Below are positions 34,794 to 43,812 of a stretch of 64,000 nucleotides of DNA, piece after piece. The stretch is taken from contig NZ_JARXIA010000019.1 of NCBI RefSeq assembly GCF_031127875.1, positions 1 to 64,000 on the forward strand, given 5' to 3'. The DNA comes from Pelagicoccus sp. SDUM812005. Lineage in GTDB: Bacteria; Verrucomicrobiota; Verrucomicrobiia; Opitutales; Opitutaceae. The notes under the pieces are model-generated. The model ran no database searches and was not told the origin of the DNA. It saw nothing but the letters and a program-made list of their open reading frames with translations. The position numbers and the translations under genes were made by a program. Positions within the stretch are counted from its first letter, which is position 1; each line of letters begins with the position of its first letter.

Positions 34794-34809
34794 TGCTCAG
34801 AAAAGAGCA
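34794..34809 (+). promoter_or_regulatory. hairpin in the mpgS leader
   Basis: TGCTC (34794-34798) pairs with GAGCA (34805-34809) around an AGAAAA loop, 22 bases before the start codon. If transcription starts further upstream, CCTGCT (34765-34770) could instead pair with AGCAGG (34806-34811), so two exclusive structures are possible. Confidence 0.35.
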
Positions 34810-34831
34810 GGAACCCGAGAGCTGATAGACT

Positions 34832-36034
34832 ATGAAGATTGAAATACCCAGAGATTGCGAGCGCCTAGGCGCGGTACAGATTTACGGCCTTCAGAAGGTT
34901 TACGAACTCGATAGCGGCGGAAACTCCGGACAGGTAGATACTTCGCACAACGACGTGATCCGCAGCATACCCTCCGAGGCCCTTTACGAGCGACAGAAGA
35001 ACATGGCCATCGTGGTGCCGGTGAAGAACGAACGCCTCAAGCTCATCGAAGGCGTTTTGGTAGGAATCCCTCACCCGTGCCAAATCATCGTCGTTTCCAA
35101 CAGTCCCCGAGGTCCCGTAGATCGCTTCCATATCGAAAAGGAAGCGATTACTAATTTCTGCAAGTTCACCAACAAGAAGGTGTTGGTGGTTCACCAGAAG
35201 GATGCCGGTATCGCCAAAGCCATCGAAATGGCAGGCTACGGCGAGCTGCTAGGCGAGGACGGTCTGGTCCGCTCCGGCAAGGCGGAAGGCATGATAATGG
35301 GCACCTTGCTGGCTCGGTGGTTGAACAACAAGTACATCGGCTTCGTCGATAGCGACAACTACTTCCCCGGCGCGGTGCACGAGTACGTGCAGGAATACGC
35401 GGCGGGATTCGAGATGTTCGACACGGACAGCACGTTCGTCCGCATCTCCTGGAATTCGAAGCCGAAGGTGATGGAAAACTCCCTCTTCTTCGCGAAGTGG
35501 GGGCGCAGCTCCGTGCACTCCAACAAGACCCTCAATTTGCTTTTGTCGCACTTTAGTGGATACGAAACGGAAGTGGTCAAGACCGGCAACGCCGGGGAGC
35601 ATGCCCTGACCGTCGATCTGGCCCTCAACCTCGAGTACGCTTCCGGCTATGCGGTAGAGACGCACCACTACGTAAACATCATCGAAAGCTGGGGAGGCAT
35701 CTTGCCGCCCAAGGAGCAAATCGCCCACCGCGACAAGGTGACGATCTGCCAGATCGAATCGCGAAACCCGCACTTGCACGAGTCCAAGGGCGACGAACAC
35801 GTGGAGGACATGATCGACGCGTCCCTTTCCGTCATTTACAATTCGCCGCTTTGCCCGGAACTCCTCAAGCGGGAGATCGCGGAAGATCGCGCCAAGCGAA
35901 TGAACCTGGAACAGCCTGAAGGGGTTGCGCCGGTTCGCGTTTACAGTAATTTAAGTAATCTGAATTTGGATACGTTCTTGGAGCACTGCGAGGCAGCCTT
36001 CAGCAGCGAATCCGAATCTCTCTCCCTTGTGTAA
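34832..36034 (+). CDS. mpgS: mannosyl-3-phosphoglycerate synthase
   Basis: A GT55-family enzyme that joins GDP-mannose to 3-phosphoglycerate, first step of mannosylglycerate synthesis. The family start is MKIEIPRDCERLGAVQI, with MAIVVPVKNERLKLIEGV for nucleotide binding. IGFVDSDNYFPGAVHEY is the metal-binding DXD-like block, and NAGEHALTVDLALNLEYASG follows in the catalytic centre. The length of 400 residues is normal. The phosphatase gene follows after 44 bases. Mannosylglycerate is an osmolyte and thermoprotectant, in keeping with a marine life style. Confidence 0.95.
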   Translation: MKIEIPRDCERLGAVQIYGLQKVYELDSGGNSGQVDTSHNDVIRSIPSEALYERQKNMAIVVPVKNERLKLIEGVLVGIPHPCQIIVVSNSPRGPVDRFHIEKEAITNFCKFTNKKVLVVHQKDAGIAKAIEMAGYGELLGEDGLVRSGKAEGMIMGTLLARWLNNKYIGFVDSDNYFPGAVHEYVQEYAAGFEMFDTDSTFVRISWNSKPKVMENSLFFAKWGRSSVHSNKTLNLLLSHFSGYETEVVKTGNAGEHALTVDLALNLEYASGYAVETHHYVNIIESWGGILPPKEQIAHRDKVTICQIESRNPHLHESKGDEHVEDMIDASLSVIYNSPLCPELLKREIAEDRAKRMNLEQPEGVAPVRVYSNLSNLNLDTFLEHCEAAFSSESESLSLV

Positions 36035-36078
36035 AAAAGGCTCACTCGCTTAGCTCCACTCCCCCCGGACCCCAATTC

Positions 36079-36912
36079 ATGGAATCTAGAAAAATCGCAA
36101 TTTTCACCGACTTGGATGGCACGTTGATCGACTTCAACGACTACTCCAGCGATCTTGCCCGACCCTACGTGCTGCAGCTCATCGAGCTCGGCTACTTGGT
36201 CGTGTTTTGCTCGTCGAAGACCTTCCACGAGCAGCGAGTGCTGCAAGAGGAACTTGGCATCGAGATGCCCTGCATCGTCGAGAACGGCAGCGCCATCGTC
36301 GCTCCGGCGGGGTTCTGGGACGAGTCGATCACGCCGGTGCGCATGGTCAATGGCTGGCAGCGCGTGGAGCTGGGTAAGCCTGCGGCGGAGATCCGCCAGC
36401 GCCTGGCTCGGGTGGAGTCTAAGTTCGGGGAGTCGCTGCGAGGCTTTAGCCGAATGATGACGGAAGACGTGGCGAGCATTACCGGCTTGGATATCGGTTC
36501 GGCCCGCCGAGCCCAGGAGCGCGAGTACAGCGAGACGCTGTCGGCGAATCTTCCGCTGGACGTTTGGGAGAGCTTGGACTCGGCCTTCGAGTACGAAGGC
36601 TTGAAGTGTTTGCCCGGGGGACGATTCCACACGGTGATCGACAGCTCCGCGGACAAGGGCGCCGCGATCCGCAAGTTCGCGGAATTGTGGAAAGCGCAGT
36701 CGGAAGAGACTTTGGTATCCTTCGGTCTTGGCGACAGCGAGAACGACCAGGAGCTGCTGGAGAATGTCGACTGGCCGCATCTGGTGAAGCGTCCCAATGG
36801 GTCGTGGGCAGGGATCTCCGGGCGTCGCATCGAGCGCGTAAACGGAGTGGGCCCCAGAGGTTGGATCAAGGTAGCCAAGCAGCTGCTCGGCGAAACGCCC
36901 GCGAAGGTCTAG
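36079..36912 (+). CDS. mpgP: mannosyl-3-phosphoglycerate phosphatase
   Basis: A HAD-superfamily phosphatase (Cof-like, IIB) that removes the phosphate from mannosyl-3-phosphoglycerate to give mannosylglycerate. The nucleophile Asp11 and acid/base Asp13 are in FTDLDGTLIDF. VFCSSKTFHEQRVLQEELG, IVENGSAIVAPAGFW, KGAAIRKFAELW and FGLGDSENDQELL are the other HAD blocks. The gene is paired with mpgS, as in known two-step pathways. The length of 277 residues is normal. Confidence 0.94.
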   Translation: MESRKIAIFTDLDGTLIDFNDYSSDLARPYVLQLIELGYLVVFCSSKTFHEQRVLQEELGIEMPCIVENGSAIVAPAGFWDESITPVRMVNGWQRVELGKPAAEIRQRLARVESKFGESLRGFSRMMTEDVASITGLDIGSARRAQEREYSETLSANLPLDVWESLDSAFEYEGLKCLPGGRFHTVIDSSADKGAAIRKFAELWKAQSEETLVSFGLGDSENDQELLENVDWPHLVKRPNGSWAGISGRRIERVNGVGPRGWIKVAKQLLGETPAKV

Positions 36913-36940
36913 GGTTCTCCATTCTTGGTAGTTGATTTTT

Positions 36941-36980
36941 AAGGACGGAAGATCGTCAGTGGCGACTCTGTCCTTTTCGT
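36941..36980 (+). terminator. intrinsic terminator of mpgS-mpgP
   Basis: AAGGACGGA (36941-36949) pairs with TCTGTCCTT (36967-36975), nine pairs with one G-T. An inner GTC/GAC adds three pairs across a short bulge. TTCGTTT follows. Confidence 0.65.
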
Positions 36981-37006
36981 TTGGGGAGCGACCGTAGTTG
37001 GGGTTT

Positions 37007-38395
37007 CTAATAGCGCGTTTCCGGGCTTTCTACGCCGCAGGGGCACTGGGAGCTTAGGGTTCTGCCTTGGAGGTTAGGGGTGGTCTTGCCCCCGTGGTAC
37101 GCGATGTCGAAGAGCTTTACGGATTCGAAGGCAGCCTTGACGAGCGTCGCTGCGGCAGTGGGATAGGCGTCCTCGGCGCGTGCCTGAGCGTTTTCTAGCA
37201 GGGCCTTAACGACGCTGCTGGTGAACTCGCTTCCTTTCTCCCCGTGGCGTATGCCGTAGGTGTCTTCGAAGGTACCGCCGGCCAGAGTTTCTACGGCGCT
37301 GGAGTATGTGTATTCATGGTTCTGGCACGAGGTCAGAACGCTTTCGGTATTCGGGATGCGAAGCAGGTCTCCGGCAAATCCGTGAGCGTTGTTGGTATCG
37401 ACAATGAAGTTGAGGTGGCAGGTCTTAAGCTCGTCGAACATGATTGCTAAATCCTCTGGGTAGAGTTTCGGCTCCGGTTTTCGGTCGTTGAACTTGCCGG
37501 AGTAGGCGAAGGGCAAGTCCAAGGATACCTCTTCCCGGTAGGACGAGGTTTCGATTTTGGTTTCTCCAGTGATGTATACGATGATCTCCTCGCAGCAATC
37601 GTTGAAGTCCAAGTGGATATTGATGAAGTTCAGCAACTGGTAGATGCCGCCACCCTTGGGAGCGGAGAGGTCGAGGTAGGGGCGCTTTTCGCCAGTGGCT
37701 GCGTCGAAGATGAACTCTTGCACGTTGTATCCATTGGCAGCGAGGGCGTCGGCCATGCCGGCGAGGTTTTCTACGGTTTCGGGGCTGTGGCTTAGGTCTT
37801 CGAGATTGTGAATGAGCAGCGCGTAGGCTCGCTTTTCGTTGGAGCAGCGATCGGCCGACATGCGAGGTGGCCAATCGAGAGGGGCATGGGCGAGAATGGA
37901 TGTAGAGTCGCGGAAAGGAGTCCGCTGAAGCCAGGACTTGTCGTAGAAGACGTTCGGATCGGCCAGCACTGCGGCGGCGTTTTCCCAGACGAGCTGATAG
38001 TTGAGCAAGGGAAGATTCGAACGGAAGTATAGGCTGATGCTAGGCTTTTCGTAGCTCAGGAGCGCATAGGCGGTGGGGTGGCGGAAGTAGGCGCCGGGTT
38101 CGTAGTCGATGTAGGCGAACCACTCGTATTGGTTGGGGTGATAGTTGGTTCGGCTGCTCAGTTCGCCGAGGGAATCGTTTCGCTTGAGCAGCTCCTCGCA
38201 GAGGACGGCTCGGGCTCCAGGGCGCTTTTCCCAATCGATGCTTTTAAGGAACCAGGACTTTGCGTCCGCCTCGTTGGTGACTTCCTCGATTTCCGCCGTT
38301 CTAGGGGTCGGTTCTTGTCTTGGGTCGCTGCAGGCCGAGAGGGCAAGAGCCGCCACGAAAAACAGCAGCTTATTTGCTGCGCGTTTATCCTTCAT
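37007..38395 (-). CDS. lipoprotein with caspase-like fold lacking catalytic residues
   Basis: A 462-residue lipoprotein: signal peptide with lipobox LSAC, lipid on Cys22. From residue 190 on, the sequence follows the caspase (peptidase C14) order. There is a first strand and helix (AYALLIHNLEDL ... MADALAANGYNVQEF), then the strand EEIIVYITGETK where active members have SGHG. The strand HLNFIVDTNNAHGFAGDLL stands where active members have DACHSGGF. SVLTSCQNHEYTYS and GSEFTSSVVKALL follow, matching the late family blocks. By this alignment the catalytic His is replaced by Glu278 and the Cys by Asn335. The match was made by eye. Function unknown, probably non-proteolytic binding in the envelope. 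Confidence 0.8.
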   Translation of the reverse strand: MKDKRAANKLLFFVAALALSACSDPRQEPTPRTAEIEEVTNEADAKSWFLKSIDWEKRPGARAVLCEELLKRNDSLGELSSRTNYHPNQYEWFAYIDYEPGAYFRHPTAYALLSYEKPSISLYFRSNLPLLNYQLVWENAAAVLADPNVFYDKSWLQRTPFRDSTSILAHAPLDWPPRMSADRCSNEKRAYALLIHNLEDLSHSPETVENLAGMADALAANGYNVQEFIFDAATGEKRPYLDLSAPKGGGIYQLLNFINIHLDFNDCCEEIIVYITGETKIETSSYREEVSLDLPFAYSGKFNDRKPEPKLYPEDLAIMFDELKTCHLNFIVDTNNAHGFAGDLLRIPNTESVLTSCQNHEYTYSSAVETLAGGTFEDTYGIRHGEKGSEFTSSVVKALLENAQARAEDAYPTAAATLVKAAFESVKLFDIAYHGGKTTPNLQGRTLSSQCPCGVESPETRY

Positions 38396-38473
38396 GGCTA
38401 CTGATGTGAATCTAGCTAATGCGGGGGTGGAAGTAAAGTAGAATAACTAATTAGAAGTCTTGGAATGCCGACC

Positions 38474-38500
38474 AAAAAAGGCGACCGTATCGGTCGCCTT
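38474..38500 (-). terminator. intrinsic terminator of purD
   Basis: AAGGCGACCG (38478-38487) and CGGTCGCCTT (38491-38500) form a perfect 10-bp stem with a TAT loop. On the minus strand the stem runs into six T (complement of A at 38474-38479), 38 bases after the purD stop. Confidence 0.9.
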
Positions 38501-38538
38501 CGAAAGTGGGACTGGAGCAGCCTCGTCGGGGAGCGGCG

Positions 38539-39831
38539 CTACTTTTGGCGGTTCAGCTCCTTGAAGCCGATGTCGCGGCGCAGGTACTTGGACTTGAAGT
38601 CGATCTGGTCGCAGAGGGCGTAGGCCTTGTCGGCCGCGGTCTTGAGGTCTGGGCCGAGGGCTGTCACGCCGAGGACGCGGCCGCCGTTGGTGACGATGTT
38701 CTTGTCCGCGTCGAACTTTGTGCCCGCGTGGAAGACGATCTCGTTTTCGCCGACCGTTTCGGGAAGGCTGATGACTTCGCCTTTCGGATAGGAGCCGGGA
38801 TAACCGCCGCTGGCGAGCACTACGACCATGGCGTAGTCGGGCTTCACCTTGACGTCGATCTTGCTGAGTTCCCCCTTGGCGGCGGCGAGCATGATTTCGA
38901 CTGGGTCGGTTTCGAGGCGAGTCAGGAGGACTTGGGTTTCGGGGTCGCCGAAGCGGGTATTGAATTCGAGAACCTTCGGACCTGACTTGGTGATCATGAG
39001 TCCGATGAAGAGGGTGCCGCGGAAGTCGATGCCTTCGGCTGCGATTCCGTCGACGGAAGGCTTGACGATGCTGCGCTCGATTTCGGCCATGAGCTCGTCG
39101 TTGATCAAGTCTGCCGGAGAGTAGGCGCCCATGCCGCCGGTGTTGGGACCGACGTCGCCTTCGTAGGCTTGCTTGTGGTCTTGGCTGGTGGGGAGAATGA
39201 CGTAGTCCTTGCCGGAAACGATGACGTGGATGGAGGTTTCCTCCCCGAAAAGGCATTCCTCGATGAGCACTTCCTTGGAAGCGTCGCCGAAGGCTCCCCC
39301 GTCGATCATGTCGGTCACGGTCTTGGTGGCCTCGTCGAGGTCTTGGGCGATGACCACGCCTTTGCCGGCTGCCAATCCGTCGGCTTTGATGACGATCGGC
39401 ATGGAAGCGGTCTGGAGGTATTCGATGGCGGCGGCGGATTCGGTGAAGCTCGCGGCGGCGCCGGTGGGGATGTTGTACTTGAGCAGTACTTCCTTGGTGT
39501 AGTTCTTCGATCCCTCGAGGCGGCCTCCGTCGGCCTTAGGGCCGTAGGCGAGGATGTTTTCCTTTTGCAGCTCGTCGACGAGGCCAAGGGTGAGCGGCAC
39601 TTCTGGACCGACGATCACGAAGTCTACCGCTTCCTTTTTCGCTAGAGCGACGAGACCGGGGATGTCGTCCGCGGCGACGTCGAAGCAATCGCAATCCGCC
39701 GCGATGCCAGGGTTTCCGGGAGCGGCGAGGGTACGGCCGACCAGCGGACTTTTCACGCATGCGGCAGCGAGGGTATGTTCGCGGCCGCCGGAACCTACGA
39801 CGAGGGCGGTGAGAGGAGAGTTTTCAGACAT
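38539..39831 (-). CDS. purD: phosphoribosylamine-glycine ligase (GARS)
   Basis: An ATP-grasp enzyme that joins glycine to phosphoribosylamine, second step of purine synthesis. The N-terminus is LVVGSGGREHTLAAACVKSP and the substrate block is PGNPGIAADCDCFDV. The ATP-grasp core includes VIKADGLAAGKGVVI, EECLFGEETSIHVI, and FNTRFGDPETQVLLTR. The length of 430 residues is normal. Start is the ATG at 39831; the longer upstream frame has no family match. Confidence 0.96.
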   Translation of the reverse strand: MSENSPLTALVVGSGGREHTLAAACVKSPLVGRTLAAPGNPGIAADCDCFDVAADDIPGLVALAKKEAVDFVIVGPEVPLTLGLVDELQKENILAYGPKADGGRLEGSKNYTKEVLLKYNIPTGAAASFTESAAAIEYLQTASMPIVIKADGLAAGKGVVIAQDLDEATKTVTDMIDGGAFGDASKEVLIEECLFGEETSIHVIVSGKDYVILPTSQDHKQAYEGDVGPNTGGMGAYSPADLINDELMAEIERSIVKPSVDGIAAEGIDFRGTLFIGLMITKSGPKVLEFNTRFGDPETQVLLTRLETDPVEIMLAAAKGELSKIDVKVKPDYAMVVVLASGGYPGSYPKGEVISLPETVGENEIVFHAGTKFDADKNIVTNGGRVLGVTALGPDLKTAADKAYALCDQIDFKSKYLRRDIGFKELNRQK

Positions 39832-39920
39832 GGGTTTGGGAGTTTGGGAAGGCTGCAGGGATGTCAATTGTTTTGGATCGCGAGGGAGTAGTTCGGAGGC
39901 TAGGACGCTTCTTCGGGAAG

Positions 39921-39934
39921 GGAATCCGGATTCC
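39921..39934. promoter_or_regulatory. perfect palindrome in the purD-putA divergent spacer
   Basis: GGAATCCGGATTCC is a perfect 14-base palindrome, about 90 bases before purD and 147 before putA. The flanks GAAG and TTC extend the symmetry with one extra G. It fits a dimeric repressor operator. No regulator gene is next to it. Confidence 0.4.
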
Positions 39935-40080
39935 TTCTTGATTCGGCGAGGGCGCTCCCATGGGATGGGTTTATCTGCACCTTTATTAGACAGGCTCGAG
40001 GGATGAGCGTATGCTTGCGCTGTAAGATGTCCCGGAAACAGGTTTTTGAACCAAGTTGAGTGTTGAGGGTGCCCAAGACT

Positions 40081-43000
40081 ATGGAGGAAGGAATCATAAC
40101 TCGAAGTGTCGAGCTCGCCGAGCGTTGGCAAAAGGAAAGCAATCGCTTGAAAACGAAGCGCCAGATCGAATTTGACGAGAAGGTGGCAAAGATGGTGAGG
40201 AACCCGGTGAACAAGGTCTTCCTCACGGAATTGATCGACCAAAGCTTCCGGCCTCGCGACGCGAAGCGGGTCGCCGATCAAATCGGGTATTTGCTGGGCA
40301 AATACAAGAACGTGGACTTGTTCGACCCTTTCGAGTCGCTGCTGATCGAGCTTTTCAATAAGGTGGGCAAACGCGTTCCCAGCGTCTCGGTTCCAGCTAT
40401 CGTCGGCCGCATCCGTTCCGAAACGTCGGGCGTGATCCTCGAGGGCGAAGAAGAGGCCTTAGCGAAGCATGTTAGCCGTCGCAAAAAGGAGAAGATCGGC
40501 TCGAACGTGAATATCATCGGCGAAGCCTTACTGGGCGAGGAAGAGGCGTCGAAGCGTATCCAAATTTACCAGGAGGCCTTGCAGTCGGAGTCGGTCAACT
40601 ACTTGTCCATCAAGATTTCCACGATCTATTCGCAAATCACTCCGCTTGCTTTCGAGGAAACGGTGGAGGTGCTGGTGGAGCGGCTGAGCGAGCTTTTTGG
40701 CTGCGCCCAAAAGAATCGCTATCCCAGCGAAAACGGGGAGATGGCGCACAAGTTCATCAACCTCGACATGGAGGAATATCGGGATCTCGCCCTCACGGTG
40801 GAGGCATTCCAGCGAACCTTGGACAAGCCTGAGTTTAAGAGCTTTCGAGCCGGTATCGTGCTCCAGGCATATTTGCCGGATTCCTACCACTGGCATCGTC
40901 GTCTGACGGAATGGGCGAAGGCCCGCGTGGCGGATGGAGGAGCTCCCATAAAGCTCCGCATCGTAAAGGGCGCCAACATGGATATGGAGCAAACGGAGTC
41001 GTCCATGCGAGCTTGGCCGCAAGCTCCATATCATGAGAAATTGGATACGGATGCGAACTACAAGCGCTTGCTGCGCTACGCGTTGCAGCCGGAAAACGCT
41101 CGCTGCGTGGAGCTAGGTATCGCGTCGCATAACCTTTTCGAGTTGGCTCACGCCCATTTGCTGGCGGAGGAACTGGGCACCTCCCAGCACATGGTATTCG
41201 AGATGCTGGAAGGCATGGCCGATGCGACGGTCAAGGTATTCAGCAAGGAAGGCTTACCGGTTCTGCTCTACGCTCCAGTCGCGACTCGCGAGCACTTCAC
41301 CCACGCGATCGCGTACTACGTGCGGCGGCTCGACGAGAATACCAGTCCGCAAAATTTCCTTACGCACAGTTTCAACCTGGAGCCCGGCGACGAGGATTGG
41401 GCGTTTCTGGCGAACCAATTTCGCTTTTCCTTCGGGAGGATCAGCCGGATCCGAAGCGAAGCCTTCCGAACGCAAGATCGTTTGCACGAAGAAGGGAATG
41501 CATCGCGGTCTACCCTGGGCAGCGACCGGTTTCGAGAGGAGCCGGACACGGATTGGACGCTTGCGGCGAATCGGGATTGGGCGGAGCTTATTCGCGGGAA
41601 ATGGAAGGCTGTCCCGCGCGGGAAGCTCGAAGAGATTCCTATATCGGTCGGGGATGAGTTTTTGTACGAAAACTTGGATACGCAGGAAATTATCGATCAT
41701 TCACAGTACGAGGAGCAGCTGCCGATCGCTCGGTACGCTCTTGCGAGGGTCGAGGATATCGATCGGGCCATGGAAATCGCTGCGAGCGATGAAAGCGGTT
41801 GGGCTCGAATGTCGCTTACAAAACGACATGAGATATTGAGCGCTGCAGCGGATGAGCTCAGGCAAGCTCGGGGCGACTTGATTGGCGTGGCGGCGGCGGA
41901 AGTCGGAAAGCTATTCGCCGAGACGGACCCGGAAGTATCGGAGGCGATCGATTTCGCGGAGTTCTATCCCTTCGCCATGCGGCGTTTCGAAGAGCGCAAA
42001 AACCTGAAGTTCAAGGGCAAGGGCGTGGGCGTGGTTATTCCGCCGTGGAACTTTCCGATCGCTATCCCGGCAGGCGGCGTGCTGGCCTCCCTAGCAGCGG
42101 GAAACAACACGATCCTCAAGCCCTCGCCCCAGGCGACCTATTGCGGTTGGGTGATTTGCCAAGCGCTGTGGAAGGCCGGCGTTCCTAAAAAGGCCCTGCA
42201 GTTCCTCCCGTGCCGGAATGACCCGGAAGCGAGCCATCTCGCAATGCATCCAAAAACTGCATACGTTATATTTACGGGCAGCACGAGAACGGCTTTAAAT
42301 ATGCTCAAGAAGCGTCCTCGGCTTCCGCTCTATGCGGAGACCGGAGGGAAAAACGCGATGATCGTTTCGTCGATGGCGGATCGCGACAAGGCGATCGCGG
42401 ACATCGTGCAATCAGCCTACGGAAATTCCGGCCAAAAGTGCTCCGCGACCTCGTTGGTTCTGCTGCAGCGTTCGCTTTTCGAAGACAAGGCGTTTCGAGC
42501 TTCCTTGGTCGATGCGGCTCAGAGTTTGCCCGTGGGATATGCGTGGGATTTCAAGAGCAAGTTCGGTCCGCTCGCGAACCCGCTTGGCGGTCCGCTCCAG
42601 AAGGCGATCGAGGAAATCGGGGAAGATGAGGAGTGGGCCTTGCGTCCGGAGCTTTCCGAATCTGACCCGCATATGGTAACGCCGGGGATTCTGTGGAACG
42701 TCACCCAGTCATCCTATTGCTATCGCAAGGAGTTGTTCGGGCCGGTCATTGGGGTCATGTGTTACGACACTCTGGACGAAGCGATCCGCTTGGTGAACGA
42801 AACCGATTACGGGCTAACTTCCGGTATCCATTCTTTGGATGAGCGAGAAATCGCCCAATGGCGCGAGGCGATCCGGGCTGGCAACTTGTACATCAACCGC
42901 GGTACGACAGGGGCTATCGTTCTTCGCCAGCCTTTTGGCGGGATGGCGAAGTCGGCCATCGGGCCGGGCGTGAAGGTCGGCGGCTGGAATTACCCGCTGG

Positions 43001-43737
43001 AGTTTTGCGACGCGGAGGAAGTTGGACTGCCCCGCGATCGGCGTCCCAACGATCCTTTGCTCACGCGTTTCGACTTCATGATCGAAAGCTTTCCTGCGGA
43101 AATCGACGCAGAGGAGGCGGGGCGGCTGCGTGCGGCATTCGAAAGTTCGCTCTACGAATATGAAAACGTGTACAGCAAGATTGAGGATTACTTTAAGATC
43201 CGCGGTGAGACGAACCAAAGCCGGTATCTGAAAATCCATGACATGGCGGTCCGGATCGAAATCTCGGATTCGCCCTTTAGTATCTTTTCCCGCTTGTTCA
43301 ACGCGTACATTTCCAAAACGGAGCTGACGATCAGCGTTTCGCCGGAAGTGCCGGAGCCGCTCAGGGACTGGCTGCGCATGCACGCTCCGGATCTGTTGGC
43401 AGAGTTCGTGGTAGAGGAGCAGTCGGAGCTTTGTTCCCGGCTGCCCGAGTACGAGCGCGTGCGCTTCGCAAGTCCCGAACCGGTATCGGATGAGCTTTGG
43501 GCGGCCGCGGCGAAACGAGGGATCTACGTGGCGACCAGCCCTCCCTTGGTGGATGCTAGGTTGGAGTTGCTGCTCTACTTCCGCGAGCAGTGCGTGACGC
43601 ACTGCTACCATCGCTACGGAAACCTCGGCCAGCACCAGCTCGATGTGCACGCCGCGGACGTGCTGGCGCCCGGCGCCTTGCCGGAAGAGGTGTATTCGTC
43701 GAATGGAAACGAGGAGAGCGACGAGGAAGAGGAGTAA
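40081..43737 (+). CDS. putA: bifunctional proline dehydrogenase / glutamate semialdehyde dehydrogenase
   Basis: Oxidises proline to glutamate in two steps. Residues about 1-480 are the FAD-dependent proline dehydrogenase: SVNYLSIKISTIYSQITP, LRIVKGANMDMEQTES, and LGIASHNLFELAHAHLL. Residues about 510-1000 are the aldehyde dehydrogenase: GKGVGVVIPPWNFPIAIPAG, catalytic Glu in ETGGKNAMIV, catalytic Cys in YGNSGQKCSATS, and KELFGPVIGV. The last 220 residues are the C-terminal domain seen in longer (type B) PutA proteins, ending in an acidic tail. No N-terminal ribbon-helix-helix DNA-binding domain is present, so it is not a self-repressor. Start is ATG at 40081; an in-frame GTG lies at 40060. 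Confidence 0.95.
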   Translation: MEEGIITRSVELAERWQKESNRLKTKRQIEFDEKVAKMVRNPVNKVFLTELIDQSFRPRDAKRVADQIGYLLGKYKNVDLFDPFESLLIELFNKVGKRVPSVSVPAIVGRIRSETSGVILEGEEEALAKHVSRRKKEKIGSNVNIIGEALLGEEEASKRIQIYQEALQSESVNYLSIKISTIYSQITPLAFEETVEVLVERLSELFGCAQKNRYPSENGEMAHKFINLDMEEYRDLALTVEAFQRTLDKPEFKSFRAGIVLQAYLPDSYHWHRRLTEWAKARVADGGAPIKLRIVKGANMDMEQTESSMRAWPQAPYHEKLDTDANYKRLLRYALQPENARCVELGIASHNLFELAHAHLLAEELGTSQHMVFEMLEGMADATVKVFSKEGLPVLLYAPVATREHFTHAIAYYVRRLDENTSPQNFLTHSFNLEPGDEDWAFLANQFRFSFGRISRIRSEAFRTQDRLHEEGNASRSTLGSDRFREEPDTDWTLAANRDWAELIRGKWKAVPRGKLEEIPISVGDEFLYENLDTQEIIDHSQYEEQLPIARYALARVEDIDRAMEIAASDESGWARMSLTKRHEILSAAADELRQARGDLIGVAAAEVGKLFAETDPEVSEAIDFAEFYPFAMRRFEERKNLKFKGKGVGVVIPPWNFPIAIPAGGVLASLAAGNNTILKPSPQATYCGWVICQALWKAGVPKKALQFLPCRNDPEASHLAMHPKTAYVIFTGSTRTALNMLKKRPRLPLYAETGGKNAMIVSSMADRDKAIADIVQSAYGNSGQKCSATSLVLLQRSLFEDKAFRASLVDAAQSLPVGYAWDFKSKFGPLANPLGGPLQKAIEEIGEDEEWALRPELSESDPHMVTPGILWNVTQSSYCYRKELFGPVIGVMCYDTLDEAIRLVNETDYGLTSGIHSLDEREIAQWREAIRAGNLYINRGTTGAIVLRQPFGGMAKSAIGPGVKVGGWNYPLEFCDAEEVGLPRDRRPNDPLLTRFDFMIESFPAEIDAEEAGRLRAAFESSLYEYENVYSKIEDYFKIRGETNQSRYLKIHDMAVRIEISDSPFSIFSRLFNAYISKTELTISVSPEVPEPLRDWLRMHAPDLLAEFVVEEQSELCSRLPEYERVRFASPEPVSDELWAAAAKRGIYVATSPPLVDARLELLLYFREQCVTHCYHRYGNLGQHQLDVHAADVLAPGALPEEVYSSNGNEESDEEEE

Positions 43738-43774
43738 ACAGGAGCTCAGATTCCTAAGCTTTAGATCAGGCGCT

Positions 43775-43800
43775 GCGGTTGCGGGTTAGTTTCGCACCGC
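43775..43800. repeat. hairpin between convergent putA and the LOG-family gene
   Basis: GCGGT (43775-43779) and GCG (43781-43783) pair with CGC (43793-43795) and ACCGC (43796-43800), one base bulged. No T-run is present. It could mark the ends of both transcripts. Confidence 0.35.
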
Positions 43801-43812
43801 GCTGCGGCGCCG

